The translations under genes and the position numbers were made by a program. This document shows positions 1-5,361 of a stretch of 5,431 nucleotides of DNA, piece after piece (the stretch's first letter is position 1; each line of letters starts with the position of its first letter). Location: positions 1 through 5,431 of the forward strand of contig DTVI01000313.1 of the NCBI GenBank assembly GCA_012963655.1, in the 5' to 3' direction. Source of the stretch: Sulfurimonas sp. GTDB taxonomy: Bacteria; Campylobacterota; Campylobacteria; Campylobacterales; Sulfurimonadaceae. Under the pieces are notes generated by a model that had not been told where the DNA came from, did no database searches, and saw only the letters and a list, made by a program, of their open reading frames with translations.

Positions 1-1029
1 ATATTCTATCTTGGTATTAACACGTGAAACCATAATGTGTTTATCTTCTAAGGGTGCACGTAAGGCTTCTAAAACATTTTTAGAAAAGCTAGGGAGTTCA
101 TCAAAAAATAAAATACCTCCATGAGCTAGTCCAATTTCACCAATACGAGAATGACTCGAACCTCCCCCAAAGATACTAGCAGGTGTTGAAGTGTGGTGAG
201 GATGTCTAAAGGGTCTAAGGGCTAAAAACTCAGGTTCAATCCCTTCTAAGGCATCTAGCTTAGCATTCTCAAGTATCTCTTGCATATCTAAGGGCGGTAA
301 GATATATAACAAACGTTTTGCTATCATACTTTTTCCACATCCAGGACTTCCTTCTAACAACATGTTATGCATTCCTGTTGCACAGATTAAGGCCGCTCGT
401 TTAGCATGCTCTTGTCCCTTTACCTCTTTAAAATCAAGAGGATAGTCTTCTTGATAAAAAAGTTTAGAGGACTTGGTCTGGATAAAAGGGTGTTGCAATG
501 CGGTAGACTCAGCAGGGATACGTTCAAGGTCTTGAACAAAAAAATCAATACATTCTTGTAAGTCTTTCACCCCATAAAACTGTATATTAGGGATACAAGA
601 AAGTTTCTGCAAGGCAGAAAAAGGAACAATAGCCTTTGTCATTTCTCCTGATTGAGATAGAGACAAGATAAGGGCAAACAATGATGAAGTTTCCTTAACC
701 TCCCCATCAAGACCTAGTTCTCCAAAAATATAATAATCTTCAAAATCCACCTTTTCTTTTTGCAAGGCAATAAGTAAGGCCCCACATAAATCAAAATGTG
801 TCCCCTCTTTTCGTAAGTCAGATGGAGAAAGATTAATGGTTACGCGCATAGGAGGAAAGCTATAGTCATTTGCACATAGAGCTGACTTGATACGTTCTTT
901 AGACTCTTGTATGGAAGTATTTCCAAGCCCAACAATAGAAAAAGAAGGAAGTCCTTTTGAAAAACTCGTTTCCACGCTTACTGTTTTGGCTTGAATTCCT
1001 TCAAATGATCCCGAATATACTTTTTTCAT
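1..1029 (-). CDS. comM: ComM/YifB-family Mg-chelatase-like AAA+ ATPase (5' part; runs off the left edge)
   Basis: An uninterrupted frame starts at the ATG at 1029-1027 and reaches base 1 without a stop, giving the first 343 residues of a protein normally about 500 long. The N-terminal ComM domain (about 1-165) has the family pattern FSKGLPSFSIVGL near residue 20 and INLSPSDLRKEG at 65-76. The AAA+ part has Walker A GSPGCGKS (227-234), RPFRHPHHTSTP (272-283), FGGG (287-290) and Walker B ILFFDE (306-311). The C-terminal part lies outside the window. ComM is known as a hexameric helicase that drives branch migration of incoming single-stranded DNA during natural transformation, in the cytoplasm. 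No clear Shine-Dalgarno site precedes the ATG, but the start is fixed by the family-typical N-terminus MKKVYSGSFEGIQA. It lies downstream of def in the order known from Helicobacter, but a 630-base spacer suggests its own promoter. The identification is secure; older databases call such proteins Mg chelatase or sigma-54 regulator, which is misleading. Confidence 0.96.
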   Translation of the reverse strand, partial: MKKVYSGSFEGIQAKTVSVETSFSKGLPSFSIVGLGNTSIQESKERIKSALCANDYSFPPMRVTINLSPSDLRKEGTHFDLCGALLIALQKEKVDFEDYYIFGELGLDGEVKETSSLFALILSLSQSGEMTKAIVPFSALQKLSCIPNIQFYGVKDLQECIDFFVQDLERIPAESTALQHPFIQTKSSKLFYQEDYPLDFKEVKGQEHAKRAALICATGMHNMLLEGSPGCGKSMIAKRLLYILPPLDMQEILENAKLDALEGIEPEFLALRPFRHPHHTSTPASIFGGGSSHSRIGEIGLAHGGILFFDELPSFSKNVLEALRAPLEDKHIMVSRVNTKIEY

Positions 1030-1129
1030 GATTAATTGTAAGAAAACTAAGTAAAATTTATCAGATAGTATAAGAATTATTTATGTAATTTAAGTTTCAG
1101 AGCCTAAAACTCCTATAATTTTAAGTTAT

Positions 1130-1158
1130 ATTATAATTAAACTACCTGCTAGTGGGAA
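1130..1158 (-). promoter_or_regulatory. Candidate sigma-70 type promoter for comM
   Basis: Read on the minus strand, a perfect TATAAT (1135-1130) lies 17 bases from TTCCCA (1158-1153), which matches the -35 consensus TTGACA at three or four positions. Transcription would start near 1123, giving a leader of about 94 bases before the comM ATG. The surroundings are very AT-rich, so a chance TATAAT is likely enough to keep confidence low. A second -10-like hexamer, TATACT, lies closer to the gene without a good -35. Confidence 0.3.
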
Positions 1159-1172
1159 GTATAAGGAATACT
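1158..1172. repeat. Short perfect inverted repeat between divergent promoters
   Basis: AGTAT-AAGGA-ATACT is a perfect 5-bp inverted repeat. It abuts the candidate -35 of the comM promoter and lies about 100 bases upstream of the predicted start of the sigma-54 promoter on the other strand. That is a plausible place for a repressor of comM or for an upstream activator site. The symmetry is seen directly; any binding protein is inference, and five base pairs can arise by chance. Confidence 0.3.
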
Positions 1173-1241
1173 AATGACTTAAGAACTAAAATAAATATTT
1201 TATGTTACACTTATCTTGTCTTTTATCCAACTAACTTTAGG

Positions 1242-1258
1242 TGGCTGCCGGTTTGCTT
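1242..1258 (+). promoter_or_regulatory. Sigma-54 (RpoN) -24/-12 promoter
   Basis: TGGCTGCCGGTTTGCTT matches the sigma-54 consensus TGGCAC-N5-TTGCW at all the key bases: the GG (1243-1244) and GC (1255-1256) are exactly 10 bases apart, and the TTTGCTT end resembles Campylobacter sigma-54 promoters. Transcription should start near 1268, about 53 bases before the small frame at 1321. The segment is visibly richer in G and C than its surroundings. A TGTGT-N8-ACACA inverted repeat (1263-1280) spans the predicted start. Sigma-54 promoters need an enhancer-binding activator; in Campylobacterota the known one is the flagellar regulator FlgR. Whether this organism carries rpoN cannot be seen here. Confidence 0.6.
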
Positions 1259-1309
1259 GTGATGTGTTTTAAACTACACAAAATAATGACATTTAAAAAT
1301 GTTAAATAC

Positions 1310-1315
1310 AAGGAG
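1310..1315 (+). promoter_or_regulatory. Strong ribosome binding site for the 31-codon frame
   Basis: AAGGAG is followed by five bases (TCAAG) and then ATG at 1321. It is among the best Shine-Dalgarno matches in the window, better placed than those of def and comM, and it selects the ATG at 1321 over the later in-frame ATG at 1330. This is the main reason to believe the very short frame is translated. Confidence 0.6.
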
Positions 1316-1320
1316 TCAAG

Positions 1321-1416
1321 ATGAATGAAATGCATCTTATAATAGGTAGTGTAGTTGCAAGTATAATTTTAATTGCTTCAGCAGTCGATTTATATCAAGT
1401 AACCCACACAGAGTAG
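1321..1416 (+). CDS. Putative 31-residue single-pass membrane miniprotein
   Basis: The frame runs from ATG at 1321 to TAG at 1414-1416. I do not recognise the family. Residues 6-22 form an unbroken apolar stretch of Leu, Ile, Val, Ala, Gly and Ser, long enough for most of one transmembrane helix. It is flanked by a short head (MNEMH) and a polar tail (DLYQVTHTE). The protein has no Lys or Arg and carries three acidic residues, so the positive-inside rule does not predict its orientation. Small residues spaced by four (G9/A13, S10/S14) could allow helix packing. It is transcribed against its neighbours def and comM, with an AAGGAG site five bases upstream and a sigma-54 promoter about 53 bases before that. 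This suggests a regulated small membrane peptide, perhaps an accessory subunit or a flagellar or stress modulator, but no function can be assigned. The alternative is a chance hydrophobic frame in AT-rich DNA. Confidence 0.55.
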   Translation: MNEMHLIIGSVVASIILIASAVDLYQVTHTE

Positions 1417-1420
1417 AAAT

Positions 1421-1452
1421 GAGTCTTTAGTCCCAATGAAGGGATTAAGCTC
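1421..1452 (+). other. Stable 12-bp hairpin just after the miniprotein frame
   Basis: GAG-(TC bulge)-TTTAGTCCC pairs with GGGATTAAG-CTC around a six-base loop AATGAA: three plus nine base pairs including two G-U pairs. It begins five bases after the stop at 1414-1416. It has no run of T after it (TCGTCATT follows), so it is a poor intrinsic terminator; it could protect the 3' end of the small mRNA or be a structured RNA element. Its size and shape also recall a CRISPR repeat, but there is only one copy. Confidence 0.45.
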
Positions 1453-1609
1453 TCGTCATTAAATACCTCACTAAAACAATTCAGTCTTAAATATACTTCA
1501 TAATAATTTAACATAAAAATATATATCTTATGCTTGGTAGAAATTTTTATAAGCTAATGAGGAATTATCGTATTAAATGAAAATATTATTTTTTAAGAAT
1601 CTTAGTATA
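1453..1609. other. AT-rich spacer without a recognisable gene
   Basis: This is the remainder of the 630-base def-comM spacer. I see no tRNA, no credible ribosome site with a frame, and no mobile-element end. The only structure noted is an exact 11-base direct repeat, ACTAAAACAAT, at 1470-1480 and 1610-1620, and a small TTAGT-ATA-ACTAA hairpin near 1602-1614, both possible by chance in DNA this rich in A and T. Confidence 0.4.
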
Positions 1610-1667
1610 ACTAAAACAATAAAGAGAGATGACTTCAGCGGCACCTTTAGTGTTCGCTACTAGTCAT
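1610..1667 (-). terminator. Probable transcription terminator overlapping the def stop codon
   Basis: Read on the minus strand, ATGACT (1667-1662) pairs with AGTCAT (1634-1629), and inside it AGCG pairs with CGCT and CAC with GTG around the loop TAAAG. That is 13 base pairs broken by two small internal loops. The tail CTCTCTTTATTGTTTT follows, which is U-rich but interrupted. The outer arm includes the last sense codons of def, and the TAG stop lies in the stem. It is the only good candidate to end the clpP-GGDEF-def transcript; the imperfect tail keeps confidence moderate. Confidence 0.5.
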
Positions 1668-2136
1668 TTAATCTTCCGTAAGGAAGTCTTTCTATAAAAA
1701 GTTTTCCATCTAAGTGGTCTATTTCATGTTGAATGGCTACTGAAAGTAATCCTTCAGCTTCTAAACGCAAGGCTTTTCCATGTCGGTCTTGATAGTCTAA
1801 GGTAAGTTTTTCATATCTTTCAATATCTTCATAAAAACTAGGAACTGATAAACAGCCTTCTTGATAGACTATAGTGCCTTCTTCATTAGACACCTTAGGG
1901 TTAATAATTTCTAATAACACGTCTTTACTTTGTTCACCATCTTCATCAGGCATACATAAAAGTAAGATTCTTTGAGCCTTAGCCACTTGAATAGCAGCTA
2001 AACCAATACCATTACTCTCAATCATTGTGTCATACATATCATCTAAAAAAGTATGCAGATCTGTGTTAAAATTTTCAATAGGCTTGGAAATAAGCTTTAA
2101 TCGTTTGTCGGGGTATACTACTACAGGAAGTTTCAT
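1660..2136 (-). CDS. def: Peptide deformylase
   Basis: It removes the formyl group from the N-terminal methionine of new polypeptides in the cytoplasm, working near the ribosome exit. All three family motifs are present in the 158-residue product: GIGLAAIQ (43-50), EGCLS (93-97) and HEIDH (137-141). C95, H137 and H141 are the metal ligands (usually Fe2+) and E138 is the catalytic base. The usual Pro of GLAAPQ is Ile here, as in related Campylobacterota enzymes. The protein ends soon after HLDGKLFIERL and lacks the charged C-terminal helix seen in relatives of about 165-175 residues. Reading past the stop in other frames does not restore it, so this looks like a genuinely short C-terminus. The start is fixed by the family N-terminus (MKLPVVVYPD); its ribosome site is weak. 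It begins 21 bases after the GGDEF-like gene, implying co-transcription and perhaps coupled translation. Confidence 0.96.
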   Translation of the reverse strand: MKLPVVVYPDKRLKLISKPIENFNTDLHTFLDDMYDTMIESNGIGLAAIQVAKAQRILLLCMPDEDGEQSKDVLLEIINPKVSNEEGTIVYQEGCLSVPSFYEDIERYEKLTLDYQDRHGKALRLEAEGLLSVAIQHEIDHLDGKLFIERLPYGRLND

Positions 2137-2157
2137 CTTTATATTTACTCTACTACT

Positions 2158-3231
2158 TTATTTTGTTTCTTCGTCTTTATTGCAAACACAATAATCTTCA
2201 TCATCATGTTTATCAGCATGTTCCATGGCATTTAAACCACAAACTAAGGTTTCTTCTACAGAGCGGTCTGTACTAATATTGGCTATACCAATGGATATCT
2301 TCAACTGTATCTCTTTTTCTGCTAGGAAAAAATTACTCGTAGAAACTAATTCACATAAACGTTGACTAGCACGTTTTGCATTCGCAGTATCAGTATGCTT
2401 AAGTAGCATAACAAAAATACCTGATCCATAATGTGCTACCACATCACTTCTACGTGATGTCTTCAGTAAAAGTCTCGCAATGGTACGTGTCATTAATAAA
2501 AGAGCTTTTTGACTAGAGATACTCTCTTCTATTTCTCTTGAAAGTGTTATCGTAATCAAAGAAGATGTATGTTTAAACTCTTCAATAAGATTTTTTTCTT
2601 GCTCAAGCTTGTTAAGAAGATAACGTTTATTGTAAACACCAAACTGGTTATCATAAATAGTTTCATTGTCTACATTTTTCACGATACAAGCGGTATCTTG
2701 ATACAAGGTTTTCATGTGATCAACTTGTTTCTTCAAGATGTTATTTAACTTTCCAATATCTTGATCAAGAGAGGTAATCGCAGATAAGACACCCGCACTA
2801 CCAGAAGATAACATTAACTCTTCACGACGTTTTACCAGTATCTTTCCCATAAGAGCAATATTTTTATATACAGTAGCCGTAACTTGAAGAACAGACTTAA
2901 TAGAGTTAAAACCTGACTTTAAAGATTTTTCTAATTCAATGTTTTTTTCATCATCACTATTGTCTTCAAACTCTAAGACAGTATTTATCTGCTTGCGCAA
3001 GGTTTCTGATTTATCTTCTAAAATTCTATCAAAATATAAGGTGAAATTATTTGGGGTAGGAGGAAGGTTGTCCTGTATTAGTTGAGACAAAACCTCTTTA
3101 GAATACATCTCTAAATCAGAGCTAGATTCACTCATAGCTAAAGAAGAATCTCCAGAGCCATCAAAAGAAGGATTTATTGTCTCTGAGTCAATAGCAGAAA
3201 TATCACGTCTTTTTCGAAGGTTACTTGCCAT
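2158..3231 (-). CDS. Degenerate GGDEF-domain protein, probable non-catalytic c-di-GMP-related regulator
   Basis: This 357-residue protein has three parts. Residues 1-45 are polar and Ser/Asp-rich, probably disordered. Residues 46-190 are mostly helical, opening with DNLPPTPNNFTLYFDRILED and including likely coiled-coil segments. Residues 193-345 are a GGDEF fold, shown by DNQFGVYNKRYL (194-205), the signature region and SIGIA (313-317). The catalytic signature is GSGIF (269-273) instead of GGDEF, and the FKxxND metal and GTP site is absent (TLSREIEES instead), so cyclase activity is very unlikely. RRSD at 260-263 fits the RxxD inhibitory site five residues before the signature, so c-di-GMP binding remains possible. 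There is no signal peptide or membrane segment; it should be cytoplasmic. AAGGA five bases before the ATG supports the start. It sits between clpP and def, 32 and 21 bases away, so it is co-expressed with protein-maturation genes. Automatic annotation as a diguanylate cyclase would be wrong; the true role is unknown. Confidence 0.85.
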   Translation of the reverse strand: MASNLRKRRDISAIDSETINPSFDGSGDSSLAMSESSSDLEMYSKEVLSQLIQDNLPPTPNNFTLYFDRILEDKSETLRKQINTVLEFEDNSDDEKNIELEKSLKSGFNSIKSVLQVTATVYKNIALMGKILVKRREELMLSSGSAGVLSAITSLDQDIGKLNNILKKQVDHMKTLYQDTACIVKNVDNETIYDNQFGVYNKRYLLNKLEQEKNLIEEFKHTSSLITITLSREIEESISSQKALLLMTRTIARLLLKTSRRSDVVAHYGSGIFVMLLKHTDTANAKRASQRLCELVSTSNFFLAEKEIQLKISIGIANISTDRSVEETLVCGLNAMEHADKHDDEDYCVCNKDEETK

Positions 3232-3263
3232 ATTGATCCTTACCCAACTATTTTACTAAAATA

Positions 3264-3854
3264 TTATTTTTTAGAATTTTTAGAAATCACTTCATCTATC
3301 ATACCGTATTTTTTAGCTTCTAGTGCAGACATAAAATTATCACGTTCTGTATCAGCAGCAACCGTTTCAACTTTTTGACCTGTATTTTCAGCAAGTATTG
3401 CATTTAAATCGTCTTTCATTCTTTGGATCTCTTTAGCCTGAATCTGAATATCAGTAGACTGTCCTTGAGCACCACCTGAAGGTTGGTGAATCATGATACG
3501 TGAATTAGGAAGACTATAACGTTTTCCTTTTGCACCTGAACTTAATAAAAATGCTCCCATAGAAGCAGCTTGTCCTATACATATAGTTGAAACATCAGGT
3601 TTAATGTAGTTCATCGTGTCATAAATAGACATCCCTGAAGTAATAACACCACCTGGAGAATTAATGTAAAAGTAGATGTCTTTTTCAGGGTCTTCTGCTT
3701 CTAAGAAAAGAAGTTGGGCAACAATAGTAGATGCAACTTGATCATTTACCTCACCACTCATCATAATAATACGGTCTTTTAATAAACGTGAAAAGATATC
3801 ATATGATCTTTCACCACGTCCAGTTTTTTCGATAACATAAGGGATATAACTCAT
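3264..3854 (-). CDS. clpP: ATP-dependent Clp protease proteolytic subunit
   Basis: ClpP forms two stacked heptameric rings that degrade proteins fed in by the AAA+ unfoldases ClpX or ClpA. The 196-residue product has the complete serine-protease triad: S98 in GQAASMGAFLL, H123 in IMIHQPSGG and D172 in TERDNFMSA. It also has the YINSPGG segment (63-69) of the substrate channel. The N-terminus MSYIPYVIEKTGRGERSYDI closely matches Campylobacterota ClpP, without the long propeptide of some bacteria. GAAGG six bases before the ATG supports the start. It lies 122 bases after tig, with its own candidate promoter in that spacer, and leads a tight group with the GGDEF-like gene and def. Pairing of tig and clpP is widespread in bacteria and fits quality control of new proteins. 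No ClpX or ClpA gene is in the window. Confidence 0.98.
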   Translation of the reverse strand: MSYIPYVIEKTGRGERSYDIFSRLLKDRIIMMSGEVNDQVASTIVAQLLFLEAEDPEKDIYFYINSPGGVITSGMSIYDTMNYIKPDVSTICIGQAASMGAFLLSSGAKGKRYSLPNSRIMIHQPSGGAQGQSTDIQIQAKEIQRMKDDLNAILAENTGQKVETVAADTERDNFMSALEAKKYGMIDEVISKNSKK

Positions 3855-3898
3855 TTAGAACCTTCTAGTATAGTATTTAAGTTTAAATTGATATTTGT

Positions 3899-3927
3899 AT
3901 TGTAGCTAATCATTTTTGAAAGTACAA
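3899..3927 (-). promoter_or_regulatory. Candidate promoter for clpP-GGDEF-def
   Basis: On the minus strand TTGTAC (3927-3922) is followed after 17 bases by TACAAT (3904-3899), a 5 of 6 match to TATAAT; the -35 matches only in TTG. Transcription would start near 3892, about 38 bases before the clpP ATG. The first base of the -35 touches the perfect inverted repeat at 3927-3949. Its location in the only sizeable gap of the tig-to-def run supports it. Confidence 0.4.
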
Positions 3928-3949
3928 CACCCATAAGAGATATGGGTGT
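3927..3949. repeat. Perfect 9-bp inverted repeat in the tig-clpP spacer
   Basis: ACACCCATA and TATGGGTGT are exact reverse complements separated by five bases (AGAGA). In RNA this forms a stable hairpin 27 bases after the tig stop. On the minus strand it is followed by TGTACTTTC, not a U-run, so it is a weak terminator; on the DNA it adjoins the candidate clpP -35 and could be an operator. The 9-base direct repeat ATTTTTGAA flanks it (3912-3920 and 3961-3969). It does not match the CIRCE (HrcA) element. Confidence 0.55.
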
Positions 3950-3976
3950 AAAAAGAATGTATTTTTGAAGAAAAAC

Positions 3977-5272
3977 TTATTGTAATTTAGCGTCAATAAG
4001 CTTTGTTAAAACCTTATCTTCTACCATTGCCATTTGAATAGCAGGAAGATAACCAGACTTTTTGTAGTTTTCATATACGCCAGCAGGATCTTGACCTGTT
4101 TGCATTGCTTCGAAATAAATAGTTTGCATTACTTCATTTTCTTCAACTGCAATACCCTCAGCCTTAGCTAAAGCATCGATAATGAAAGTAGCTTTAACAG
4201 ACTTAGCAGCTTCATCTCTAAATGTTTCACGTAACTCGTTAACCTTATCTTGGTTATCTTTCAGTTCGTTAATTTCGTCTTCACTCATTGTTTGCGCTTT
4301 TTTGTTAAGTGCCATATCAATTTCTTGCTCAACTACAAATGTAGGAAGGTCAAAGTTAAACTTAGCAACAAATGCTTGAAGTAAAGAAGGTTTTAAATCT
4401 TCATTATAAAGCTTTGATAATTCTTCTTTTTCAATTTGTTCTTTAACTTGATCTTTAAGCTTATCCATAGACGCTTCTTCATCACCAGGCATCATTTTCT
4501 TAGCAAGTGCTGCGTCCATACGAATTTTAGCTTTTTCTTGGATAGAATTAATCTTTACCTTGAATTCAGCGTCTTTACCAGCAAGCTTTTCGCCACCATA
4601 GTTCTCAGGGAAAGTTACCTTAATAACTTTTTCTTCGTCTTTTTTCATACCAATAACTTGGTCTTCAAATCCTGGGATGAATTGATTAGAACCTAAAGTT
4701 AAAGCAAACTCTTCAGCTGCTCCACCTTCAAATAATTCACCATCAATAGAACCTTCAAAGTTAAGGTTAGCAGTATCACCATCAATTAGTGCTCTGTCTT
4801 CAGTAACATCAACAAACTCAGCCTGAGCTTGAGCTAGTTCTTGGATACGATCTGTAATTGCCTTAGCAGCAACCTTTGGCTTCTTAGTATCAGGAGCAAG
4901 TTCAGCATAACCATCAAGGTTAATTTCTGGACGAAATGCGATAGTAACAGCAACTTCAATTTTATCATCAGTCTTGTCAAACTTAGTTACTTGAGGCTCA
5001 CCAATAAGAGCATCATTATCAAAACCAAGATCTTTAAGACCTTCTTCTAAAACTGAACGTAAAGCTTCAGACTCAGCATCTTGAACAAGTTTCTCACCAT
5101 ACTGCTTTTTAACTGCACTTACAGGAACCTTACCTTTACGAAAACCAGGAACATCTGTAGTTTTTGCTAATTGTTTAGCGATTTTTTCAACATTTGCGCT
5201 GATATCAGCTTGAGCTAAAGTAGCCGTAATTTCCGCATTTGCACCGTCAATTTTATTTGTCTTTAATTCCAT
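3977..5272 (-). CDS. tig: Trigger factor, ribosome-associated chaperone and prolyl isomerase
   Basis: Trigger factor docks on ribosomal protein L23 at the exit tunnel, shields new chains, and has peptidyl-prolyl cis/trans isomerase activity. The 431-residue product has the full family length and order. The N-terminal ribosome-binding domain (about 1-120) carries the signature GFRKGKVP (43-50). The FKBP-like domain (about 155-245) has DGDTANLNFEG, FIPGFEDQVIGM (198-209) and FPENYGGEKLAGK (221-233). The long helical C-terminal chaperone domain (about 250-431) includes FNFDLPTFVVEQE and TIYFEAMQTGQDP as in Campylobacter. There is no signal peptide. A purine-rich AAGAGA six bases before the ATG supports the start. 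It is the first gene of the run in this window and is followed 122 bases later by clpP; a hairpin in the spacer may separate or modulate the two. I see no truncation or missing domain. Confidence 0.98.
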   Translation of the reverse strand: MELKTNKIDGANAEITATLAQADISANVEKIAKQLAKTTDVPGFRKGKVPVSAVKKQYGEKLVQDAESEALRSVLEEGLKDLGFDNDALIGEPQVTKFDKTDDKIEVAVTIAFRPEINLDGYAELAPDTKKPKVAAKAITDRIQELAQAQAEFVDVTEDRALIDGDTANLNFEGSIDGELFEGGAAEEFALTLGSNQFIPGFEDQVIGMKKDEEKVIKVTFPENYGGEKLAGKDAEFKVKINSIQEKAKIRMDAALAKKMMPGDEEASMDKLKDQVKEQIEKEELSKLYNEDLKPSLLQAFVAKFNFDLPTFVVEQEIDMALNKKAQTMSEDEINELKDNQDKVNELRETFRDEAAKSVKATFIIDALAKAEGIAVEENEVMQTIYFEAMQTGQDPAGVYENYKKSGYLPAIQMAMVEDKVLTKLIDAKLQ

Positions 5273-5297
5273 TGAATCTCTTTTCTTAATGTCTTGA

Positions 5298-5320
5298 GTA
5301 ATGTTTTCGAATTACATTAC
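5298..5320. repeat. Inverted repeat in the tig leader
   Basis: GTAATGT and ACATTAC are exact 7-base reverse complements around nine bases that contain the palindrome TTCGAA. It ends 25 bases upstream of the tig ATG, so in RNA it would be a leader hairpin just above the ribosome site, and in DNA it could be an operator. The role is inference. Confidence 0.4.
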
Positions 5321-5346
5321 ACAGAATATTTTTATCTGAAGAAACT

Positions 5347-5361
5347 TTCTATTTTATAGAA
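5347..5361 (-). promoter_or_regulatory. Weak candidate -10 region for tig within a small palindrome
   Basis: On the minus strand TTCTATAAAATAGAA is an inverted repeat (TTCTAT/ATAGAA around AAA) containing TATAAA, a 5 of 6 match to TATAAT. No good -35 lies 16-18 bases upstream, which is common for the main sigma factor in Campylobacterota. Transcription would start near 5346, about 70 bases before tig. From here to the right edge I see no credible gene; minus-strand frames are closed by stops at the edge (TAG 5431-5429) and at 5391-5389. Confidence 0.22.

Noticed and set aside
1262..1324. Twenty-codon frame whose TGA overlaps the ATG of the miniprotein (ATGA), suggesting a leader peptide
   Set aside because: Its ATG lies upstream of the predicted sigma-54 start near 1268, it has no ribosome site, and the overlap can be coincidence. 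It would be worth reopening if transcription starts further upstream.
1421..1452. CRISPR array
   Set aside because: Only one repeat-like unit is present; no second copy, no regular spacing and no cas genes are in the window.
1470..1620. Mobile-element or duplication boundaries suggested by the exact 11-base repeat ACTAAAACAAT 140 bases apart
   Set aside because: The repeat is AT-rich and short, does not flank a gene or inverted ends, and its neighbours on both sides differ.
1577..1663. Plus-strand 28-codon frame reaching into the def stop region
   Set aside because: The nearest AGGA is 13 bases from the ATG, there is no promoter-like element, and its second half is the complement of the probable def terminator.
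4182..5050. Plus-strand open frames opposite tig (4182-4379, 4436-4696, 4841-5050)
   Set aside because: They lie fully antisense to a well-conserved tig gene, have no convincing ribosome sites, and their composition is what the complement of tig codons would give.
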